The translations under genes and the position numbers were made by a program. Shown piece by piece: positions 31,492 through 37,210 of a stretch of DNA of 37,210 nt. This DNA comes from an uncultured Bacillota bacterium. GTDB lineage: Bacteria; Bacillota; Clostridia; Lachnospirales; Lachnospiraceae. The stretch is taken from contig CAJKMA010000024.1 of NCBI GenBank assembly GCA_905200905.1, forward strand, positions 1 to 37,210. Reading direction: 5' to 3'. Every line of letters begins with the position of its first letter. Within the stretch, counting starts at the first letter, position 1. The notes under the pieces are model-generated. The model saw only the letters and a program-made list of their open reading frames with translations. It was not told the origin of the DNA and made no database searches.

Positions 31492-32805
31492 CTAAAAATA
31501 TGATTTCAAAAAGAATAGAGAAAGGAGTGTAACAAGAAGTTCGCTAACAATGAGTCCCCATAAATAACCCATAATGCCGTATGATGGAATCAGAAAAAAA
31601 ACAAAGAAAAGGCGTACGCCAAGTCCCATGATATTAAGTAATAAGGTTTGGTTTACCGCACCAAGTCCATTTAAAATTCCTCCTAAAGTACCAGAGAGAT
31701 AGAGGCAAGGGCAGATAAAAGATAAGGTTTTAATAAAGGTGCTTGCAAATTCATTTTGGAATAAAAATAAGCCTAGAAAATCGCCTAAAAAGTAAAATAG
31801 GATGGTAAAAGAAAATCCAAGAGCAAGGCAGCACTTTATAGAGAGAAAAATACTTTTCTGGATGTGCCCATGATTTCCTATGGCCTGGTTTTCTGCTATG
31901 GAAGGTAAAAGTACCGTGGAAACTGCATTGGTAATAGCGCAGGGAAAGAAAATCAGCGGCAGAGCCATACCTGTAAGAACACCATATACAGAAAGAGCAG
32001 AAGCATTGTCCAGGCCATAAAGACGCAAATGTCCGGGAATCAGAACAGATTCTATGCTGTGGAGAAGATTTACCAAAAGACGGTTACAAGTCAGTGGAAA
32101 AGAAAGATGTATCACAGCTTTAAAATCTGCAAATGGGGCTGTCATATATCTGAGTTGATAGTGTACTTTATTATAATCTCGGAAAATAACAAGACTGGAA
32201 AAAACCATGGCAGTTAGTTCGCCACTGAAAAGTCCAATTGCAGCTAGAATCGGTGTAACAGGAATGCCCTGTTCTGTCCAGATAAGAAACACCAGATAAG
32301 AGGCCCCTACTCGGGCAAGTTGTTCCAAAAGCTGTGCAGCAGCAGGGATTGATAATTTTTTTCGGGCAAAATAATAGCCGTTTACACAAGCATGAAAAGC
32401 GCCTAATGGAAGAGAAAGCGCCATGATTTTTAAAAGAGGAGTGCAGCTTTCTTCTAAAAGAATGTGCAAGGCAAACCAGGAAGCATGGCGGTAAAGAAAA
32501 AAAGCAACAACGATTGCAGTGAAAACAGAAAGAAAGGTAGAAATTAGAAAGATATCCCGTGTACTTTGTTCTTCCTTTAGAGCAGCTTTTGCGGCAACCA
32601 GGCGGGAAATAGCAGTCTGAATGCCACCCACAGTGAGGGCGAAGCAAAGAGTCTGGATGGGGAAAATTAGCTGATAAATTCCCATACCCTGGGCACCAAT
32701 GGTCTGTGACAGGAATATTCTATAAAGAAAGCCAATGATTTTTGTCAGAAAACCAGATAAGGTTAAAATAAGCGTTCCTTTTACCAATGTATGTATATGT
32801 TTCAT
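31492..32805 (-). CDS. SpoVB/MurJ-type lipid flippase (MOP superfamily)
   Basis: A 437-residue polytopic membrane protein with about 12 hydrophobic segments. The N-terminus GTLILTLSGFLTKIIGFLYR, followed by GAQGMGIYQLIFPIQTLCFA and GGIQTAISRLVA, is the polysaccharide_synt/SpoVB signature. Such proteins flip lipid-linked precursors across the membrane, and SpoVB is needed for spore cortex synthesis. It is shorter than Bacillus SpoVB (about 518 residues), so one or two C-terminal helices may be lacking, and a general exporter role cannot be excluded. It is divergent from iscR, ends 118 bases from the DAHP synthase start, and lacks a clear terminator. Confidence 0.8.
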   Translation of the reverse strand: MKHIHTLVKGTLILTLSGFLTKIIGFLYRIFLSQTIGAQGMGIYQLIFPIQTLCFALTVGGIQTAISRLVAAKAALKEEQSTRDIFLISTFLSVFTAIVVAFFLYRHASWFALHILLEESCTPLLKIMALSLPLGAFHACVNGYYFARKKLSIPAAAQLLEQLARVGASYLVFLIWTEQGIPVTPILAAIGLFSGELTAMVFSSLVIFRDYNKVHYQLRYMTAPFADFKAVIHLSFPLTCNRLLVNLLHSIESVLIPGHLRLYGLDNASALSVYGVLTGMALPLIFFPCAITNAVSTVLLPSIAENQAIGNHGHIQKSIFLSIKCCLALGFSFTILFYFLGDFLGLFLFQNEFASTFIKTLSFICPCLYLSGTLGGILNGLGAVNQTLLLNIMGLGVRLFFVFFLIPSYGIMGYLWGLIVSELLVTLLSLFFLKSYF

Positions 32806-32853
32806 AAAGAGAGACCTCCATTGTCTTTTTCTAAATATATTCCTTTGGGGAGC

Positions 32854-32919
32854 TTGACAGAACTTTTGAAAAATGATATTCTACATTCAGATTAAAATCC
32901 GAGTAAAATAGTAGGGATT
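32854..32919 (+). promoter_or_regulatory. isc operon promoter with IscR/Rrf2-type operator
   Basis: TTGACA (32854-32859) and TATTCT (32877-32882) have an ideal 17-base spacer. Directly downstream AATCC (32896-32900) and GGATT (32915-32919) are inverted arms around an A/T-rich centre, like operators of Firmicute Rrf2/IscR regulators. The site covers the start of transcription, fitting autorepression. Confidence 0.65.
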
Positions 32920-32947
32920 AAAAGGGCAATAGAAAAGAGGCGATAAG

Positions 32948-33403
32948 ATGAAGCTTTCTACAAAAGGACGATATGGACTGCGGGCTTTAATTGATTTGGC
33001 CCTTTATAGTGACCAGGAGGCCGTTTCCATACAAAGTATTTCTACAAGACAGCATATCTCGGACAGTTATCTGGAACAGCTTATGAGAAAACTAAAGAAA
33101 GAAGGCCTGGTTTGTAGTATGCGAGGCGCCCAGGGAGGCTATCGTCTGGCAAGGCCGGCAAAAGAAATTTCAGTGGGCGATGTGCTGCGGGCACTGGAGG
33201 GCAGTATTGAAGCAGTATCCTGTGGAGAAGGTAAAAACCAACACTGCCAGGGTGAGGATTTATGCGTTGCTCGTTATGTGTGGCAGGAAATTAACAAAAG
33301 TATTCAGGAGACTGTAGATTCCATTATGCTAAGCCAGCTGGTGGAAGAAAGCCGCAGAGTTTTGGAAAAGGGACAGATTGAAATACAGAAATGTGAACAG
33401 TAA
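32948..33403 (+). CDS. iscR: Rrf2-family Fe-S regulator (IscR-like)
   Basis: A 151-residue Rrf2 protein. The winged helix spans about 1-70 (MKLSTKGRYGLRALIDLALY, SYLEQLMRKLKKEGLV, GAQGGYRLARP). Three cysteines at 92, 100 and 106 correspond to the 2Fe-2S ligands of IscR. As the first gene before iscS-iscU it should sense Fe-S status and repress its own operon through the operator upstream. CymR-type Rrf2 regulators lack this cysteine set, so IscR is the better call. ATG 32948 follows AAAGAGGCG. Confidence 0.87.
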   Translation: MKLSTKGRYGLRALIDLALYSDQEAVSIQSISTRQHISDSYLEQLMRKLKKEGLVCSMRGAQGGYRLARPAKEISVGDVLRALEGSIEAVSCGEGKNQHCQGEDLCVARYVWQEINKSIQETVDSIMLSQLVEESRRVLEKGQIEIQKCEQ

Positions 33404-33436
33404 TATTAGGTAAGAAAGAATCAAGGAGATGACAAT

Positions 33437-34621
33437 ATGAAGACAAAAATTTATCTGGATAATGCAGCAACAACAAGGACTGCTGAGGAAGTGGTAGAAG
33501 CCATGATTCCCTATTTTACGGAAAATTATGGAAATCCATCCAGCATCTATGAGTTGGGACAGAGAAGCAAAGAGGCTATTACCACAGCACGGGAGCAGAT
33601 TGCAGGGGTAATCGGAGCAAAAACAGAAGAGATTTATTTTACCGCTGGAGGAAGTGAGGCAGATAACTGGGCATTAAAGGCAGCTTGTGAAGCCTATGAA
33701 GGAAAAGGAAGGCATATCATTACAACCAAGATTGAACATCATGCAATTCTCCACACTTGCGAGTATCTGGAGAAAAAGGGTGTGGAGGTTACCTACCTGA
33801 ATGTAGATGAAAAAGGTTTGGTAGATTTGGATGAACTGCAAAAAGCGATTCGTCCGGATACCATTCTCATTTCCATTATGTTTGCAAATAATGAGATTGG
33901 AACCATTGAGCCAATAAAAGAAATTGGCATGATTGCAAAAGAACATGGTATTTTGTTTCATACAGATGCAGTGCAGGCTTTTGGGCAGTTGCCCATTGAT
34001 GTGGATGACATGCATATTGACATGTTAAGCTCCAGTGCTCATAAGATTAATGGACCAAAGGGAATCGGGTTTCTGTATATCCGAAAAGGTGTGAAGATTC
34101 GCTCTTTCGTACACGGTGGAGCCCAGGAGCGTAAGCGGAGGGCTGGAACAGAAAATGTGCCAGCAATTGTAGGTTATGGAGTGGCAGCCAAAAGGGCAGC
34201 CGAAACTATGGAGGAGAGAACAGCCAAGGAGAGGCAGTTAAGAGACTATTTTATTGAGCGGGTGCAAAAGGAAATACCTTATGTGAAATTAAACGGACAT
34301 CCTACAAAACGTCTGCCTAATAATATTAACTTTAGTTTTCGATTTGTTGAGGGGGAATCCCTTCTGATTATGCTGGATATGAAAGGAATTGCAGGTTCTA
34401 GTGGTTCTGCTTGTACGTCAGGTTCTTTGGATCCGTCTCACGTACTTCTGGCCATTGGTCTGCCTCATGAGATTGCACATGGGTCTTTGCGGTTATCTCT
34501 TGGAGAAGATACTACAAAAGAAGACTTAGATTATACGTTAGAGCAGATTAAGGAGATTATTCAGAGACTTAGAGATTTGTCTCCATTATATGAAGATTTT
34601 ATGCGGAAAGAGAAAAAATAA
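33437..34621 (+). CDS. iscS: Cysteine desulfurase (IscS/NifS)
   Basis: A 394-residue PLP enzyme that converts cysteine to alanine and passes sulfur on as persulfide. YLDNAATTR (6-14) opens the fold. IEHHAILHT holds the PLP-stacking His101, HTDAVQ holds Asp177, SSSAHKINGPKG carries the PLP-binding Lys203, and SSGSACTSGS has the active-site Cys326 in a long loop of the group I type. CAAGGAGATGA precedes ATG 33437. It supplies sulfur both to the scaffold IscU and to MnmA, encoded next. Confidence 0.94.
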   Translation: MKTKIYLDNAATTRTAEEVVEAMIPYFTENYGNPSSIYELGQRSKEAITTAREQIAGVIGAKTEEIYFTAGGSEADNWALKAACEAYEGKGRHIITTKIEHHAILHTCEYLEKKGVEVTYLNVDEKGLVDLDELQKAIRPDTILISIMFANNEIGTIEPIKEIGMIAKEHGILFHTDAVQAFGQLPIDVDDMHIDMLSSSAHKINGPKGIGFLYIRKGVKIRSFVHGGAQERKRRAGTENVPAIVGYGVAAKRAAETMEERTAKERQLRDYFIERVQKEIPYVKLNGHPTKRLPNNINFSFRFVEGESLLIMLDMKGIAGSSGSACTSGSLDPSHVLLAIGLPHEIAHGSLRLSLGEDTTKEDLDYTLEQIKEIIQRLRDLSPLYEDFMRKEKK

Positions 34622-34639
34622 AAAACGGAGGAAGTAATT

Positions 34640-35083
34640 ATGTACAGCGAAAAGGTAATGGATCATTTTCAGAATCCAAGAAATGTAGGTGAGATTGAAA
34701 ACGCCAGCGGAGTAGGCACCGTGGGAAATGCAAAATGCGGAGATATTATGAGGATTTATCTGGATATTGATGAAAACAAAATTATCCGCGATTGTAAATT
34801 TAAAACTTTTGGATGCGGTGCAGCGGTTGCTACTAGCAGCATGGCAACAGAACTAGTAAAGGGAAAAACTATTGAGGAAGCCCTGCAGGTAACGAATAAG
34901 GCGGTTATGGAAGCCTTAGATGGACTGCCTCCGGTAAAAGTACACTGTTCTCTTCTTGCTGAGGAAGCTATCCATGCAGCTTTGTGGGATTATGCTGAAA
35001 AGAATGGAATTAAAATTGAAGGACTATCTAAGCCAAAATCTGACATTCATGAAGGGGAAGAGGAAGAAGAGGAAGAATACTAA
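34640..35083 (+). CDS. iscU: Fe-S cluster scaffold protein (IscU/NifU N-terminal type)
   Basis: A 147-residue scaffold. The three cluster ligands Cys33 (NAKCGD, with the conserved Asp35), Cys59 (FKTFGCGAAVA) and Cys103 (VKVHCSLLAEEA) are present, plus Cys52. The tail is a run of glutamates (residues about 139-146), unusual in Escherichia IscU but common in clostridial proteins. Clusters are built here with sulfur from IscS. GGAGG (34628-34632) precedes ATG 34640. It overlaps mnmA by one base (TAATG). Confidence 0.93.
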   Translation: MYSEKVMDHFQNPRNVGEIENASGVGTVGNAKCGDIMRIYLDIDENKIIRDCKFKTFGCGAAVATSSMATELVKGKTIEEALQVTNKAVMEALDGLPPVKVHCSLLAEEAIHAALWDYAEKNGIKIEGLSKPKSDIHEGEEEEEEEY

Positions 35084-36159
35084 TGGAAAAGAAAACAGTA
35101 GTAGTAGGATTGTCTGGAGGTGTGGATTCCTCTGTGGCAGCATATCTTCTGAAAGAGCAGGGATATGATGTGATTGGTGTGACTATGCAAATCTGGCAGG
35201 AGGAGGATTCCTGTACCTTGGAGGAAAATGGAGGCTGCTGTGGACTTAGCGCAGTGGAGGATGCCAGAAGAGTAGCGCAGAAATTGGATATTCCTTATTA
35301 TGTTATGAACTTCCGTAAAGAGTTTCAGGAACAGGTGATTGATTATTTTGTCAGGGAGTATCTGGAGGGGAGAACCCCCAATCCTTGCATTGCCTGTAAT
35401 CGGTATGTAAAATGGGAGTCCTTGTTAAAGAGAAGTTTGGAAATTGGTGCGGATTATATTGCCACAGGCCATTATGCCAGAGTAGAACAACTACCAAATG
35501 GCAGGTATGCTATTCGCAATTCTGTTACAGCGAAAAAGGATCAGACCTATGCGCTCTATAATCTCACACAGGAACAGCTTTCCAGAACCTTGATGCCTGT
35601 GGGAGCTTATACAAAAGAGGAAATACGTAAGATTGCAGAAGAAGCGGGACTTCCAGTAGCCCATAAAAAAGATAGCCAGGAAATTTGTTTTGTGCCAGAC
35701 AATGATTATGCTGGATTTATTAAAAAAAGCACAGGACAAAATATTCCGAAAGGCAATTTTGTGCTGGCAGATGGAAAAGTAATTGGAGAACATCAAGGCA
35801 TTATTCGTTATACCATTGGACAAAGAAAAGGATTAAATTTGTCTATGGGACATCCGGTGTTTGTTACAGAAATTCGTCCAGATACGAATGAAGTAGTAAT
35901 TGGAGAAAATGAAGACTTGTTTGTAAATACCTTGATTTGTGACAGAGTGAACTTTATGGCAATAGAAGGCCTGGAAGGAGAGGTACGTTTAAAAGCAAAG
36001 ATTCGTTATAATCACACTGGAGCAGACTGTGTGATTTCTCCGTTAGAAGACGGAAAAGTTCAAGTGACTTTTGACCAGCCCCAGCGAGCCATTACGCCGG
36101 GACAGGCCGTTGTGTTTTATCAAGGAGAATATGTTGCCGGAGGCGGTATTATCCTATAA
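35083..36159 (+). CDS. mnmA: tRNA 2-thiouridylase MnmA
   Basis: A 358-residue PP-loop ATPase that inserts sulfur at U34 of Glu, Gln and Lys tRNAs. SGGVDSS (11-17) is the PP-loop. Cys102 (NPCIACNRY) and Cys202 (DSQEICFVPD) form the catalytic pair. IGQRKGLNLS and the C-terminal beta-barrel (ITPGQAVVFYQGEYVAGGGI) complete the family pattern. In Firmicutes, mnmA next to a desulfurase receives sulfur directly from it. The 3' end overlaps the convergent PHP phosphatase gene by 6 bases. Confidence 0.95.
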   Translation: MEKKTVVVGLSGGVDSSVAAYLLKEQGYDVIGVTMQIWQEEDSCTLEENGGCCGLSAVEDARRVAQKLDIPYYVMNFRKEFQEQVIDYFVREYLEGRTPNPCIACNRYVKWESLLKRSLEIGADYIATGHYARVEQLPNGRYAIRNSVTAKKDQTYALYNLTQEQLSRTLMPVGAYTKEEIRKIAEEAGLPVAHKKDSQEICFVPDNDYAGFIKKSTGQNIPKGNFVLADGKVIGEHQGIIRYTIGQRKGLNLSMGHPVFVTEIRPDTNEVVIGENEDLFVNTLICDRVNFMAIEGLEGEVRLKAKIRYNHTGADCVISPLEDGKVQVTFDQPQRAITPGQAVVFYQGEYVAGGGIIL

Positions 36160-36954
36160 TTTATGAAATTCCGGTTTTCTATTTTTGAAAATTGTGTAAT
36201 ATCGGAAACCACATGCTTTTAAGAGGTCTCCAGCTTTCTCAAAATCATAAGCCAAATGTTCTGGGGCATGTCCGTCTGAACCAAGCGTGAGGATTTCGCC
36301 ACCCAATTGGCGGTAGCGCAGAAGAATCTCTTCCGTGGGATTGGGATGCCCTAGACCGTATTTAAAACCAGCCGTGTTGCATTCAAGCCCAATACCTTTG
36401 TCAATTAGAACTTTTAGAATCTCATCCAGGATTTCTTGGTAAGCCTGATAAGAATAATCTCTGTTTTTGTGAGGCCCATAGCGCACCACATAATCAATGT
36501 GACCGCAGGTATCAAAACAGGAAAAGGTTTTCAGATTTTCCAAAAGTACCTGAAAGTAACGCAGATATGATTCCTGTTCAGAGCGTCCCTCAAAATATTC
36601 AGAACAATAAGGATCCAGACGGTCAATCAGATGGGCTGAACCAATGAGGAAATCAAAGGAATGAGAAACAGAAAGCTGTGGAAGTTCTTCTACAAGATGA
36701 GGTTGAAGTCCTAATTCCAAACCGTAAAAAAGCTGGATCTGGTTCTGATATTTTTCTTTTAAATTTTGGAAGGTTTTTTGATAGGAAGGCAAATCAACCA
36801 GGAATACGGGCTCTTCACTAGGAAAATCCAAATCCATATGTTCTGTGAAACAAATGCCCGGAAGCCCCATATGGATTCCCTCCTGAATCATGGATTCCAT
36901 TGGTGCATGGCTGTCGCTGGAAAAATCAGAATGGACATGAAAATCATAATACAT
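36154..36954 (-). CDS. hisJ: PHP-family histidinol-phosphatase (HisJ-like)
   Basis: A 266-residue PHP-domain phosphoesterase. The metal ligands are visible: His6 and His8 (DFHVHSDFSSDSH), GICFTEHMDLDF, GSAHLID, DTCGHIDYVVRYG and LTLGSDGHAPEH. This matches HisJ/HisK, which hydrolyses histidinol phosphate in histidine synthesis. Stand-alone PHP phosphatases may have other substrates and no his genes are near, so the specific role is inferred. AGGAGCTGCTC lies before its ATG on the minus strand. It has its own promoter, and its stop overlaps that of mnmA. Confidence 0.85.
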   Translation of the reverse strand: MYYDFHVHSDFSSDSHAPMESMIQEGIHMGLPGICFTEHMDLDFPSEEPVFLVDLPSYQKTFQNLKEKYQNQIQLFYGLELGLQPHLVEELPQLSVSHSFDFLIGSAHLIDRLDPYCSEYFEGRSEQESYLRYFQVLLENLKTFSCFDTCGHIDYVVRYGPHKNRDYSYQAYQEILDEILKVLIDKGIGLECNTAGFKYGLGHPNPTEEILLRYRQLGGEILTLGSDGHAPEHLAYDFEKAGDLLKACGFRYYTIFKNRKPEFHKL

Positions 36955-36978
36955 GAGGAGCAGCTCCTTTCATAAACG

Positions 36979-37037
36979 TATTTTTATTCATTATATCGTT
37001 GTTCTTGTATTTATTTCAAGTAAGATGAATAAAAATA
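36979..37037. repeat. 13-base perfect inverted repeat in the hisJ-gap gap
   Basis: TATTTTTATTCAT (36979-36991) and ATGAATAAAAATA (37025-37037) are exact inverse complements separated by 33 bases. The first arm touches the hisJ -10, and the second lies about 33 bases before the gap -35. The spacing suits a looped or doubly bound operator better than a terminator. Confidence 0.6.
36990..37019 (-). promoter_or_regulatory. hisJ promoter
   Basis: On the minus strand TTGAAA (37019-37014) and TATAAT (36995-36990) are 18 bases apart. The leader before the start codon is about 28 bases long. Confidence 0.65.
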
Positions 37038-37069
37038 ACAGGGAAATCATCTGAAATTATAAATGGGGC

Positions 37070-37098
37070 TTGAATTTTGAAGAAAAAACAGGTACAAT
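37070..37098 (+). promoter_or_regulatory. gap promoter
   Basis: TTGAAT (37070-37075) and TACAAT (37093-37098) are separated by 17 bases. A leader of about 85 bases follows before the start codon. Confidence 0.7.
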
Positions 37099-37117
37099 AT
37101 GAACAAGGTTGATGTTT

Positions 37118-37147
37118 CTTTAACAATCTATTTGAAAATTGTTAGAG
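37118..37147 (+). promoter_or_regulatory. Hairpin in the gap leader
   Basis: TAACAAT (37121-37127) and ATTGTTA (37138-37144) are perfect arms, extendable to ten pairs with one G-U, around a 10-base loop. No T-run follows. It may stabilise the abundant gap mRNA or serve as an operator. Confidence 0.45.
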
Positions 37148-37188
37148 AACTCACATTAAATCAATCACTTTTAGGAGGAATGAAAATC

Positions 37189-37210
37189 ATGGCAGTAAAA
37201 GTAGCAATCA
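37189..37210 (+). CDS. gap: Glyceraldehyde-3-phosphate dehydrogenase, N-terminal fragment
   Basis: Only seven codons (MAVKVAI) lie inside the window. They match the start of type I GAPDH, where an N-G-F-G-R-I-G NAD-binding loop would follow. A strong TAGGAGGA (37172-37179) precedes ATG 37189, and a clear promoter and long leader fit a highly expressed glycolytic gene. The rest is beyond the right edge, so the call is based on the start and the upstream signals. Confidence 0.65.

Noticed and set aside
32171..32647. 158-codon minus-strand frame within the flippase gene
   Set aside because: It lies in another frame of the same strand as the flippase. It is Cys/Ser/Phe-rich and has no start signal; the hydrophobic flippase frame is clearly the real one.
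1..37210. CRISPR arrays, tRNA or rRNA genes
   Set aside because: No regularly spaced direct repeats, cloverleaf with CCA-ready stem, or rRNA-like sequence was noticed on either strand.

Overview
The window looks like a chromosomal segment of a low-GC, spore-forming, anaerobic Firmicute, most likely a Lachnospiraceae (Blautia-like) genome. The evidence is AGGAGG-type ribosome binding sites, sigma-A promoters, sporulation genes (spo0A, spoIVB, spoIIM, a SpoVB-like flippase, coat-like proteins) and gene orders usual for Clostridia: asp23-nusB-xseAB-ispA-dxs-tlyA-nadK-argR-recN, recA-recX-rny, and iscR-iscS-iscU-mnmA. The assignment rests on family recognition by eye, not on a database search.

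Bases 1 to about 6,800 are accessory and partly decayed. A scrap of an IS3-family transposase runs directly into a GNAT acetyltransferase lacking its N-terminus. An unidentified C-terminal scrap and a MazG-like gene with a frameshifting internal deletion follow. Intact small genes come next (zinc ribbon, TfoX-like), then an AbiEi/AbiEii toxin-antitoxin pair, a stretch with one weak unknown ORF, a cysteine-rich U32-like protein, a membrane-anchored XRE regulator, a methyltransferase and a HIT protein.

From about 6,830 to 15,840 lies one long co-directional housekeeping cluster with many overlapping or abutting genes. It covers a Gls24 protein, antitermination (nusB), exonuclease VII, isoprenoid precursors (ispA, dxs), tlyA, NAD kinase, ArgR and RecN, and ends in a clear terminator. 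spoIVB and spo0A follow, with a perfect 0A box between them. Next is glycogen synthase, whose promoter region also carries a 0A box.

From 19,660 to 24,200 there is a BceRS-BceAB-type module (response regulator, intramembrane-type kinase, ATPase, FtsX permease) with a symmetrical operator candidate in front of the transporter. Two small coat-like genes follow behind a sporulation-type promoter. Bases 24,756-25,138 are non-coding apart from one tiny ORF. They hold a terminator, a complete sigma-A promoter driving a hairpin/poly-T unit (possible small RNA), a 16-codon ORF with a strong ribosome binding site, and the recA promoter with a perfect LexA box. recA, recX, rny, spoIIM and xerD follow.

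A DAHP synthase and a SpoVB/MurJ-type flippase lie on the minus strand. Divergent from them is the iron-sulfur/tRNA-thiolation operon iscR-iscS-iscU-mnmA, with an IscR-type operator. It converges on a PHP-family histidinol phosphatase. The window ends in the first codons of gap, preceded by its promoter, a leader hairpin and a long inverted repeat.

No rRNA, tRNA or CRISPR array was seen. The most unusual parts are the recA upstream region, several perfect palindromes over or near promoters (rny, xerD, hisJ/gap), the 0A box at glgA, and the orphan U32-like protein.
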